From contig LLCB01000018.1 of assembly GCA_001414345.1 (NCBI GenBank), forward strand, positions 248,001 to 312,000: DNA of 64,000 nucleotides. The letters run 5' to 3'. The notes under the pieces were generated by a model. The model made no database searches. It saw nothing but the letters and a program-made list of their open reading frames with translations, and had not been told where the DNA came from. This document shows positions 47,501-57,838 of the stretch, piece by piece; within the stretch, counting starts at the first letter, position 1; each line of letters begins with the position of its first letter. A program made the position numbers and the translations under genes. The DNA is from Hymenoscyphus infarciens (lineage: Eukaryota > Ascomycota > Leotiomycetes > Helotiales > Helotiaceae).

Positions 47501-47890
47501 CATGAACTCGTACACCACACCCTGGAGTCCAAGTTAAGCTGAAATCCACAACAAACAATGTTGTTGTAACTTCCAACTCCTGCGCATACTAGTTAGCATA
47601 GCGCAAGCTGGAAGGTGAGTTCCAACTCCGCACATGACAACTAGCATAGCACGGGCAAGGAGGACACAACCCCTCCCTGAAACATGAACTCTTACACCAC
47701 ACCCTGGAGTCCATGTTAAGCTAAAATCCACAACAAACAATGTTGTTGTGACTTCCAACTCCTGCGCATACTAGTTAGCATAGCGCAAGCTGGAAGGTGA
47801 GTTCCAACTCCGCACATGACAACTATCATAGCGCAAGCAAGGAGGACACAACCCCTCCCTGAAACATGAACTCATGCACCACAGCCCGCA
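47500..47890. repeat. 182-bp tandem duplication
   Basis: CCTGGAGTCC occurs at 47521 and at 47703, and the following ~180 bp are nearly identical in both copies (AACAAACAATGTTGTTGT, TTCCAACTCCTGCGCATAC, GCATAGCGCAAGCTGGAAGG, CAAGGAGGACACAACCCC). Each unit ends with GAAACATGAACTC, the word of the adjoining 65-bp repeat, so the larger duplication grew out of that array. AACAAACAATGTTGTTGT forms a hairpin. Confidence 0.85.
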
Positions 47891-48163
47891 GGCCCGTTGG
47901 AGCCCTTTTTAGGGCGCCGATTATTCGTGATATTCGTCCCACGTATTGGCGTGAAGTACTGAATGCAGTCAAAAATTCCCCCGATCAAGAGATCAAGATT
48001 TGCAAAGCCTGTGATGAGGAGGGATGGTTAGTTGACTTTCTCACCCATCGATATTGAGAGAAGAGGGAAAGCTTACCTTGGTGCTTGAGAAGAAATGTTT
48101 TGGGCGCGTGCCCAGCACCATCTTCCACAAGACCAAATTGTGCATTGCTGCACTTTGAGAGTT

Positions 48164-48205
48164 GCGATTTACGATTTGCGATTTGCGATTTGCGATTTGC
48201 GATTT
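48164..48205. repeat. Heptamer tandem repeat, 6 copies
   Basis: Six copies of GCGATTT, one of them ACGATTT. Confidence 0.9.
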
Positions 48206-49113
48206 AGTCGTTTTTGGAGTTTGGTACATTTGTGAGGACGTTGCTTCCAGCGATGGTAGAGGGTGGGTATGAGGGCCTTGTGCAAGGGTACCGGCGAGGA
48301 CACTAGATCAAGATCTTGGTCGCTATTAGCTTTGATCTCAAGGCAGTGTGTAGGTGTGCAAGCTGAGGTGGTACTCACGTTGTAGATCGGTGTTGTTGTT
48401 GAAGTCTTCCAACCCTTCCATCTTGATGTGACCTCTTGAGGACATCGCTGCAGGGCAGTGATTCGGACACTAGAGACTGAAAGCTTGCAAGTGCCCTTGA
48501 GGTGCAGATGATGTTTGAAGAAGGGAATGAGTGTTTTGCTGCGTTTGTGCAAAGAAGACGAAGAGAAAACTGACAAGCTGGCTCCTTTTGTGTTGGCTTC
48601 GGAATATCAACTTGCCGGCGCTAGCGCTCAAAACCCCCCACGCTAGTCTGTTTGCCTATAACGCGATATGTTTTTGTTGAGAAGGAAGTCGCAACCGATA
48701 TCTGGTGACCAGACCTACAACCCTGTCGTGGGACAGTAAAAGCGGCACCAAATAGCTCTCATTGTTCAAACCTTTGGCGGTTGATTATTCCAAAGAACAT
48801 AGGATAATACTGTAAATCTTCTTGATTTTTAGATCAAAATGATACCTGGAAATAACCTAGTGGGTTGGAGTAAAAAGTGACATCTACTGCTGCGGTCCAT
48901 GGTCGACACAAAACAGTAACTTCACTTTCAAATCTTGGGCCATATCAAAGTGACTGGGGCAGAATTGTGGATCAATTCAGAGAGGAAAGCACAAAGAGAA
49001 AGAATACAATAGTGAGCGTTCTAAGTGTTTTATTATGGTAATGTTATCATGCCAACTAAGCTTCTATGTACAAACAGCTGTGTCACCAGTCTTTTGAGTC
49101 TCAATTGATTGAA

Positions 49114-50457
49114 TCATATTGAGCCAGCTGCGTCTTTCAAAGGCCCAACAGCTTCAAAGAAGGTCTTCTTCAGTTCCGTAAGATCTTCGTGTGGATCTTT
49201 ACGACTCAACTCGTGGGCTTTGTTGCGCAAAAGTTGAAACCTTAGAATATTTGGATATAGCTGACTAGCCTTGCTGTAGGCAGAATCAAGCATAACAAAG
49301 CAGTCATGTCGTAGCGTTTCAGCTGCAAAAGCATCAAGAAGCTCGTTGCACTCTTCTAATGAATAACCATGGGAGTCGGGGTCCATAGTGAGGCACTTCC
49401 ACGCATGCGCTGTCAATTTCATCTCAAGAGTCCTCGCTTCCCCTAAAAGACGCAGCTCTCGAAGCATCACGAAAATACCCACGCAGGCTCTAAGATACAT
49501 AGAAGCGACCTCTAAGGTTGGCCGGTTGAATGTGTCATGAAATCTTTCGTCAACAAGAGGATCCTCGGTGATTGAGAAGATCGTTAATAGATAAGTTGGC
49601 AGAGCATTTGTATAAAGCTTTTGTTGCGCCAGTCGATCTCCTTCCTTTTTAAGTTTATGTGATTGTTGGAGGGCTTGAGAGGTAGTCATTGGAGGAAGAT
49701 TGGACGCTTCTATTAACTCCTTGGTTTTTTCGGGATTGAGTCCATTAACGATTATTTCTCGGGGGTAAACCAAAATCTCAGGCTGTGGACCACCCAAACC
49801 TCGAGGGTTGTCTATGTACGCGTAATGGAATTTTCTCAAGCCTTTTGAGAGATCGGCCAGCATATTTGCTCGCCATGGAGCTCCGTAGTATTTGCTTGTG
49901 GTATTAAAGTCAAAAGTAACTTTGACAATAGGTACTCTGAACTTATAATTGCCCCGTTGATTTCGGTTGGGGTATTTTTGGTGATAGCAAAGGGCATTGA
50001 TGAGCGTTATGAGACGTGGTAAATATCGACCTGCCATGACTGCATATGTCTTACCATCTACAATTGACCTCCATCCCCTTCCGGTTGCCCAGTCACTAGG
50101 TTGGCCATCATGGGGGTCAAAATCGACGTGCAAAGCGGCGTTGAAGTCTCGATGTTCTCGGAATTCCACCGGGACCACCCTGGGAAGGTACTCTCTGAGA
50201 AGGTAGTCACCGTCTCCACCGTAAAGCGATTCAAGCGATATAAGGTTGTTTTCTTGGTGAAAGCACTCCCGAGCTTCGGTTCGAATTCGCTTACTGACAT
50301 TCAGCAAGGAATGGTGGTTGCCTACATCCCATGTCATTTTTGCTGGCCAACGGGCATTGAGATTGTCCGAATAGTATGTATTGTTATCGACTGAAAGGAG
50401 TTCCGCAAAGATCTTGTCCCTGATCTCCCGTGGGATTGTCGTCAAGGTCGGAGACAT
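49114..50457 (-). CDS. F-box-like/2EXR-like protein, intact family member
   Basis: A 447-residue intronless protein. It opens with MSPTLTTIPREIRDKIFAEL, which resembles the short F-box-like helix (LPxEIRxKIxxxLL) common in large fungal families of substrate-recruiting or uncharacterised proteins. A mixed middle region follows (about 120-240; RYLPRLITLINALC, VTFDFNTTSKYYGAPW). The C-terminal ~200 residues are helical and TPR-like in spacing (LKKEGDRLAQQKLYTNALPTYLLTI; MYLRACVGIFVMLRELRLLG; SAYSKASQLYPNILRF). There is no signal peptide or membrane segment. Two damaged relatives lie at 27.4-28.7 and 33.2-34.8 kb. The role is unknown; linking ubiquitin ligase to targets would fit the N-terminus, but that is inference. 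Confidence 0.8.
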   Translation of the reverse strand: MSPTLTTIPREIRDKIFAELLSVDNNTYYSDNLNARWPAKMTWDVGNHHSLLNVSKRIRTEARECFHQENNLISLESLYGGDGDYLLREYLPRVVPVEFREHRDFNAALHVDFDPHDGQPSDWATGRGWRSIVDGKTYAVMAGRYLPRLITLINALCYHQKYPNRNQRGNYKFRVPIVKVTFDFNTTSKYYGAPWRANMLADLSKGLRKFHYAYIDNPRGLGGPQPEILVYPREIIVNGLNPEKTKELIEASNLPPMTTSQALQQSHKLKKEGDRLAQQKLYTNALPTYLLTIFSITEDPLVDERFHDTFNRPTLEVASMYLRACVGIFVMLRELRLLGEARTLEMKLTAHAWKCLTMDPDSHGYSLEECNELLDAFAAETLRHDCFVMLDSAYSKASQLYPNILRFQLLRNKAHELSRKDPHEDLTELKKTFFEAVGPLKDAAGSI

Positions 50458-51558
50458 GTTGACGAGAGTAGTTGTGTAGAACTGGAAGCATCAACGAGTT
50501 GGATATCCAGCTATGTTCTTTGGACTTGAACAAAGTTTGATGAAGGCGTATCAGTCTTGATGGAGAGTAAGAGAAGTGTTTGAAGTCGGCAAAATTAGAA
50601 GACCAGCTAAGGTGCACAACCCCTTATTAAAATACTTTTTGCAGAAAACCGATGCAGGTTTCACACCCACCCGCTAGAGAGAATAACTTTGAGCTGTATA
50701 GGGCTGGATCACTCGCATAGCCTCTCTGTTTAATCACAGCCAAACCAATCACTGCTCTTTTTTCTGAAGCAGCAACACTCATTGTTGTAAAAGTAAATGC
50801 TCGTAAAGGAATGAATATCTGGAAACGAAGGATATAATCATGTCCGAAATCAGCAAGAGAAAAACGGTCATTTGCCATCCAATAAGATTAACCTTGGATG
50901 CTTGATTCAACATTCATCCTTCACTTAAAATATTTGGGGTTTTGGTTGCATTTTACTCATTGGTCTCTAAGGTACTTCTCGGCGGGGGTTCCCCGCTATG
51001 GACACCGGAACCCCGAAGCTGTACAATGAAGGTAGGTACTAAATAGAAGCAGTGATTGCATAATATATCTAAGGGAGGCCAATAGTAGCTGGGTAGTAGT
51101 TTAATCCCAAACACAATAACACACTTAAAAGATTCTAAAATATCGACTTATTCCCTCTGAAACTTACTTTGTTAAGAGGACCCTGTGCCACGAGGAAAAT
51201 TGTATTTAGTGCCGGATTGTACGGCTCTTAACTCGCTTCGCTGGGGGAATGGAAAGCCTTTGTGTGCTTTGGTTTCCCTTCCACTCACCTGGAGTTGAAA
51301 AATTCTCTTTTCGGGTGCCTTTTGCTCATTCCCACGAATCCCATAGTTAAACTATCCTCAATTTGATCATCAATTTTCGAATTCTACGTTTCTATTCACT
51401 CTGGGAGTTTGCATTTCTATTTTGTGATCCCCTGGCCAACCATTTTCAGGTTTGGTAAACACCGAGTATCTCAGAACAATTCGAAAATATTACCCAACTG
51501 CTTATAACTTATATAACCCAATTCACTCTCTACATCTTTACAAGTCCTATACACCGCC
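50458..51558. other. Intergenic region (divergent promoters)
   Basis: Lies between divergent genes. A CTTATAACTTATATAACCC element at about 51500-51520 looks like the TATA region of the gene to the right. Nothing else is seen. Confidence 0.4.
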
Positions 51559-52273
51559 ATGTCTTTATCACTCAAGCTTGACTTCGAGATGACGCCCGAG
51601 CTCGAAGGTATTCTCAAACGGGAAGTTCAGGCACCCGGTCACTGTCACATACATCCCTCCCTACCCCCCGATACGAATATCATAGAAGCTTAACCCTTTC
51701 TTTGCGATCCGGCAATGAAACTTCCTGAGCCCGACGATGAGAATGCGCTTGTGGCATGGCTTGGGCTTAATGAGAACGTTTCCAAAGGAGTACTAGATGA
51801 CTACAAAGAACGTCTTGCTGACAACGTCGCGGAGGAGTTCCCAGTTTTGAGAGAACCGGAAAACCCGGGGGCAACCTTGGTGCATAATCTTGCTATGGTG
51901 TTCCAGGCCAATATTGACCAGCAATGGCAGTGGGAGGAAGCAGAAGACTTTGGTATGTACAATCCACAATCCCCAATCCCCAATTCATATCCATTTTGCT
52001 GATTTATGTTGTGGAAATAGAAGGATATGTGAATTTGGCATTTTATATGGGTCTAAAGCCCGATTTGCATTGTATTGTGAATTGCATCCGGAGAAAAAAT
52101 GTGCGGTTGGGGAAAGGGAGCAATGGTATAATGTCCCGCCGGTGCCTCACGTTTCCGATTTAACGAGAGAATACGCCTCTACGTTAATACGGTTATGGAG
52201 AGATAGAGAGGAGTACAGATCATTGATAGAAAAGAAGACGACAGAGGACGAAAATAGGGAGGTTGCTACATAA
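51559..52273 (+). pseudogene. Small unrecognised gene with a 5-bp duplication frameshift
   Basis: I do not recognise the family. The first ATG after the TATA-like element is at 51559 (MSLSLKLDFEMTPELEG), but that frame stops at about 51690. The main body starts at ATG 51715 (MKLPEPDDENALVAWLGLNE) and continues to 51952; an intron (GTATGT ... AAATAG) joins it at 52021 as EDF|EGYVNLAFYMGLKPD. At 52069-52078 ATTGT is repeated in tandem (CATTGTATTGTGAA). With one copy of ATTGT the frame would run on through HPEKKCAVGE and YNVPPVPHVSDLTREYAS to the stop at 52271. As it stands, the frame ends at 52163. The encoded protein would be acidic, about 160 residues, and without a signal peptide. Confidence 0.6.
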
Positions 52274-52474
52274 GCCAGCCTATTTACAGTTTGTGAGTGC
52301 TATTGAAATATAATTGGATGTATAATTCAAGAATTTAGACCGATTTTTCTGCGTGTGATATTCTTCTTCACTTTTTGGTGGAGTGATTAGGCTGGTTGTA
52401 CTGGTAGGACGAGGATATTAACTGATTGAAATCCGGATGTTTAGGCACCTGCTCCACTAATCCTAGCACACTAT

Positions 52475-54183
52475 CTATAAAAGACTAATCTCAATCCCCG
52501 TCGTCTCCCTAACATCCTCAATAATTTCCCGCGCAGAAGTGATGATCGCGCCACCATCCAATTTCTGAATAACCGTCCCAACCCACTCCTTTTGCTGGTT
52601 TATCACCATACTGCCCGAATCTCCTCCATTGACCATATGTGCAGCACCTTGGTTTTCAATATAGTACTCTCTGGTCTTTTTTTTGCTGCCCCAATGAACG
52701 CAGGTCTCAAGGTCGTTCAAAATACCAGCGGTGGCGCCCGTCGTTCTACCATGCTTCGCTACCCATGCCCCAATTTTGGGGTCTGTAATTCTCGTAACAC
52801 ATTCTCCCTCCTCTACTTCGTAACGACCGTTAGCTGGGAGTTGTTCCGAATTGAACTTGTCTGGTACTGGTGAGTTTGAGACCTCAAGCTCTTGGTTCTT
52901 TAACTTTACGATCGCCCAGTCCATTCTATGACCTCTCTCGTTCGCTCTTTGATACCCTGAGGCATAAACCACGTTTCCGAGTCCACCTCCAGATGCATAT
53001 TCTTTGATGCTCTTTAACACCGCCGCGAACTTTCCTTTCGAGTCTTCTCCGCTGGAAATTATCCTCTCTAGTTCGGGAATAGTAACCGCAGCATCATAAT
53101 TTGAGGGATACTCGACGGTTATCGGTCTTGTGATAGGCTCTCCGTCTAAGCCGATTCCGAATTTATCGTGATGTTTTCGATTCTGATGATTCTGGGATAT
53201 GACATGATAACAAGTAATAAATCCCTTCTCCGGTACGTTTTCGTCGCCTTTCCGCATACTCACAAAAACACCGAGGCTTCCTGCTGAAGTGTTGTCAAGT
53301 TTCGAGCCAATGGAAGCTCCGTTCGTCGGGATTTTAGGTAAATAAAGAAGCGGGAGCGGTTTGCAGTCCTTGTATTCTTCTGACAGACAGAACTGTGGTC
53401 CACCAGGTACTAACTCCAACGCGATAGGATCCTTGGTACTCTCGAGGACATCCTTCAGGTTTTTCTCAATAAATTCCCAAAGACTCCGAGTTTTGGGTGG
53501 TATGTACACCATAACCGTTGGTATTCTATCGATCAGTTGTTCAGCTGGACCTCTCAGGGTATAGCTGATGGCCGCCCAGTTTTCTCCGCATATGCTGGGG
53601 ACTGCTTCCTCCAGCTTATCTCGAATAGCGCGGAGGGAAGAGGAGTCTGGGGTGTTCGGGAGGACTGCAGAGGAGATGTCTTTATACATAAGACTAGTAT
53701 TTCTGATCTCCACTCTCATTTTCTCCCCGTAGTTTCGGTTCCTAATCTCAATATCGAGGCGTTCCTGGAGCAGTGTAGCAGCGAAGTCCCACTTTAATAC
53801 ATTCTCGTCTGTAGTAGTAATAACAAACGTGTCTTTGTATAATCTGCGATCGCTTTGTGGGGAGAGGCGGTGGAAGAATATGTTTTCAAAGTCAAGTCCC
53901 GTTTCTTTGAGAGTTTGAGTAATGAGAGGGCGGAGGTCTTCGAATAATGCTCTGGCTTCGCTCGAAGGCGGTTCGGTGTTGAATGGCCAAGGAATAGTGT
54001 AGTGAGACCCTGGGCCTACTCGATAACGGTCTTTTGTGGAATGGTAAAATTCGATGCTGCAAGCACCTGTTGCTATTGAATTTTGTTAGTCATTTCCTTA
54101 AATTATTTTGTGTCTAACATACCGGCATCGTAATCCTCAGAAGACGAGGCCCTTGGCGCAAACTCTCTGGTAAGCACGCCCAT
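52475..54183 (-). CDS. Trypsin-like serine protease-domain protein
   Basis: Two exons, 54183-54123 and 54072-52475, give 552 residues (join DYDA|ATGACSIEFYH-like; 50-bp intron). The N-terminal 270 residues form an uncharacterised region with two alternating alpha/beta stretches (LFEDLRPLITQTLKETGLDF; RAIRDKLEEAVPSICGENWA). The C-terminal 280 residues have a chymotrypsin-like arrangement: catalytic His at about 310 (FITCYHVIS), Asp at about 405 (HRMDWAIV), Ser at about 507 (MVNGGDSGSMV), and the GRTTGATAG strand. No signal peptide, so it is intracellular, in contrast to typical secreted trypsins. Such domains occur in fungal genomes alone or attached to NLR-like immune proteins. The stop is 202 bp from the convergent small gene. 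Confidence 0.85.
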
Positions 54184-55866
54184 GGTGAAGAGTGTTGTTG
54201 CGAATGTGATTTCAAAGTGAGTTTGTTTTGGAGAGGTTTTGGGAGTTATTTCAATGGTGGTTGTCCAAACGTCAGAATAGAGAGACACTAAGTAAAGGGT
54301 ATGACATGGAGTAGTCTAGCCCGCAAAAGGCCGAGCTACTTCCGCCACGGCCATGTACCACCTTAGCTTTTCCCGCTGCTCTCTACAGAACTCCCCACCA
54401 TGACGCACAGGTTTAGTGTGAGAAATAATTGTTAAGAGGAGAATATTGTGGTTTCGTATGATAGGGGGATATCTGATGCCTTTTAAATTAAATTCATTGG
54501 TATATTATAGTTATGTCAAGAACAGTACAAGTTGTTACTAGTGCACTCTTCCAGCCTACTTACTTACTTTTATTACGACGTAATCTCCGTAGAAGACTAA
54601 ATTAAGCTTTCCTTCGACCTAGAGCGCTCTATACTAGTGAAATAGAATTATCTATGGAGCGAAATACATAATAACTAAATTCTCTTAGTACTCCAAGTAT
54701 TTGTCTTTTCTTTCTCCTAACTTATTTAAGAATCTTCTCTAGGTCTTTGAAATTCCTAGGAATATAAAATTAACTTAGAGTATGAAATACTCTTATACTA
54801 TTTATTAGTTTCTTCTTATAAAAAAGAGAAAGGCCTTCTAATGCTTAAGCTAAGATTTTCACTTTTATATTTATCTACTAAGAAGATTGTTTTACTAATA
54901 AATCATATTATAACATTTGTAGACTTATATAAGAGACCTAGCCATCAGCGCTCGGTCTCTATCAAAGTTCTCATCACGCTACTTATCCTGCAAACTACCC
55001 CAAGTTTACGACCTCCGACATCTAAAAAAAAAATCAAAGAATCAAGACTTTATGTTTCTCAACCCCTCAACTACTTTCAACCACCCAAGGCGAGAACCGT
55101 AATTTTTTACTAGGAATTTACAAACTACTATAATTCCAGCAAAGCTTCCTATACTACCCTTAGCTTCAACTATATCACCACTGTAGTATCAAATTCCGGA
55201 TGCAGAGAAAGTTCGTATGGCTACAAATATCAAGTCATTACACGAGAAAGCGGGGTGGCGGGGTCTTTGTCTTGAACCATGGGTATCACGGTTGGGTATC
55301 ACGGTCAGCCAGCAATATAGCCTTCCAAGCCCACCTCTCATCACAATCTTCGCAAAGTAGAAAATTCGCACATACATATGGGCAGATATACCTATACAAC
55401 ACGAAGACAAAACTGCAAGAAGGCCTTTTAGTCGAATCGCCCAATCCCACAATTGGTGGAACAAAATACAGCCAGATGACAAAGCCTCACACCCCCTCGG
55501 CTCATCCAATCTATTAATAGCCTCCTATTTCATATCTTCAACAATTTCAAGCACCGAGAGTTACACGTAAAACTAGTAGGTGGTGCCAGAACCCTGAACT
55601 GAGCGTGCACACCATTCAATGCAGTCACTGCGAGAACAGAATATACAGGAGGTAGCACACATTTCAATTTGTCTGCAAAGAGGTATCTCCAAGATTTTCC
55701 ATCTACCATACATACAACCCAAGAACCCCATGCAATCTATCCAAAGCCAAATCCAAATCCACAAACACAAAAAGAAAAATAAAAGTAAAGCCGCCTGGGT
55801 CGCATCCAAATCATTAACCCCCCACATAAATACACTCCACCATTACATCTCATTCTCGCCCCATAT
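54184..55866. other. Intergenic, AT-rich RIP-like patch
   Basis: About 54480-54960 is AT-rich and poor in CpG, with TA-rich words, perhaps a small RIP-affected relic. No family is recognisable. The rest is the 3' flank of the symporter gene, ordinary in composition. Confidence 0.45.
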
Positions 55867-57838
55867 TTAAGTACCCTTGAAATGAGGAGCATTAAGCACA
55901 ATCCCCATAAGCACACCCGCCATCGTTCCTGCGATAGGAATCGTCATAATCCAACTCAGCAACAAGAGTCCCACACGCTGGAAGTTCACAGCCTTGAGAG
56001 TTCCGTTGCAGAGTCCGACTCCGACAGTGGCGCCGGTGATACACATAGATGTGGAGACTGGCAGAGAGAATTGCGAGAAGACGAGGACGGTTATGGCGGC
56101 GCCCATTTCCATGGAGCAGCCTCGGGAGGGGGAGTGGTAGGTGATTTTGTTGCCCATGACTGATTTACTTGTTAGCAGGGGAAAAAGGGAAAGGAGGAGG
56201 GAGGGAGAATTACCTTTCATGATGTTATAACCATATGTAATAAGACCAACAGAAATCATGGCGGACAAAACTGCCAATTGCCAGACGGGAACTGGGGCCT
56301 TGGATTTAGAGGCGGTGCCAGTGTGCCATGACGAGTAGATCACAGCCCAAGGACCAACAGAGTTTCCAATATCATTAGCACCGTGCGCGAAAGAAGCAGT
56401 GCAAGCAGTCAAAACTTGGATAAAGGAGTATGTGTGTTCGACCTCGTTGGAGTACTTCTCAGCATGGGCATAGACTCTTTCCATACGTTTCCCCTCTGGT
56501 GTACCTGAGATACCAGTTTGGGCAGCGTGGATATCGTAGTGCAAACCATAGAGCGCACCAACGACAATCATAGCTGGGAGACGCTTGAGAGCGATCATCA
56601 TGTTTGCTCTCTCGTACATCTCACCAGGTCCGTAAGGGGTGTCGCGGAGGGTTCGCATGGCCCAACCGAACGGTCCACGCTTGAGGCAGAGTTTGGCGTT
56701 GAGTTTGGCTTCACCTTCTGCTCGGAGGTCCTCATAGGTTCGGGTGTTGGTTGCTTGGGTTTCGGCTGCGACGAGACGCTTCTCGTTCTGCTCAGTGGCG
56801 GAGGAGGCGGTGGTGATTGGCATCTCACCCTTGTGGACTTCATCATCACTGATGGAATCTGGAGAGTGGGAGGAGGTAGCGGTGGTTGGGAGGTCATCTT
56901 CTTGGACGACAGCGTAGTTGGGGACTGCGGAGCGGTCGGTGTGAGCTGGAGCAGGACGCTTGAAGAGGAGAGGTCCTTGGATGAACATCCACCACTTGAC
57001 GGTGGGATCCTTCTTGACGATTCTGGAATGGACAAATGGAACAAAGAAGATGCAAGCGAGCGCGAAGACACCACCACCAGTACCCATGGTGACAGCAGCA
57101 ACATACCACGCTGGCTTTTTGTTCAATCCGAGGTTAGGAGATCCCTTGTACACAATTGAAAGTGTACAGATGGTTCCTGCGACGAGGAAGAAAAATGGCG
57201 AAGTGTAGACAGCCCATGGGATTGGGTTCTTGCGAACGTGGACCGTCAACTTGATGAGCATGAAGATGGTAGCAGCAAATCCAGCCGAGATGGCAGGAGC
57301 CATTCCAAGACCAGCAAAAATGGCACCCAGTCCCTTTCCATCGTTCCATCCCCATTGAACGTTCTTAGCACCAACAGTTGCAACACCAACACCTGCAACT
57401 GCTGAGATGAGGGAGTAAGTTGAAGACACGTGGGCGGAGTGTCGCGTACACCACATGACCCAAGAGGAAGCAGCAGCGAGAGCGCAAGTGAAAGCAAGCA
57501 TCTGAACGCCAGCATCTCCCTTGAAAGCAGTCACTGGGATAATTCCGTTCTTGATTGTTTCTGCCGTTCGTGCTCCGACAGTGATGGCTCCTAGCATTTC
57601 AAATATTGTACCGAAAACCATCGCTTGTCGGTATGTGATGGATCTCGACGAGACACTGGTAGCCCAGGAGTTTGCAACATCGTCTGCAGAGAAAAACTAA
57701 TTAGAAAATGCAATTTCCCGAAGCGAGGCCACAAAATATGGAATACGAGGACTACTTACTTGCACCATTGTTGTAGGCGTCGAGCATGGCAAAGAAAGTG
57801 CCAATGACGAACACATAGGTATACTGTTCGAGAACCAT
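55867..57838 (-). CDS. PHO89: Phosphate permease, Pho89/PiT family
   Basis: Inorganic phosphate transporter of the PiT family (yeast Pho89, Neurospora PHO-4), which moves Pi with Na+ at the plasma membrane. Exons 57838-57760, 57683-56214 and 56159-55867 give 613 residues. The two inverted PiT motifs are present: NGANDVANSWATSVSSRS near the N-terminus and GANDIGNSVGPWA in the C-terminal half. About twelve hydrophobic segments flank a long hydrophilic loop (residues about 240-340, with many Ser/Glu), as is usual. Intron joins are NNGA|NDVA and NIMK|VMGNK. The length is standard. Expected to be induced by phosphate starvation; a CACGTG lies about 700 bp upstream. Confidence 0.96.

Larger units (their letters stand above)
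46074..49113. other. Repeat-rich intergenic region
   Basis: Three kb without a supported gene. Contains the 47268-47890 repeat block and the 48164-48205 heptamer array, listed separately. Open frames here, including a 135-codon minus-strand one at 48169-48576 that starts TTG, lack family signals and run through repeats. Confidence 0.5.

Noticed and set aside
48164..48205. Possible CRISPR-like array
   Set aside because: Heptamers directly abut with no spacers, and CRISPR does not occur in fungal nuclear genomes.
48169..48576. 135-codon minus-strand frame starting TTG
   Set aside because: It ends in the GCGATTT heptamer array and has no ATG or family signal.
54184..54288. Upstream extension of the trypsin-like protein to 54288
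   Set aside because: It would start at a GTG; ATG 54183 fits the reading frame and splicing.
56518..57159. 213-codon plus-strand frame opposite the phosphate symporter
   Set aside because: Shadow of the minus-strand coding sequence, with low-complexity Gly/Val content.
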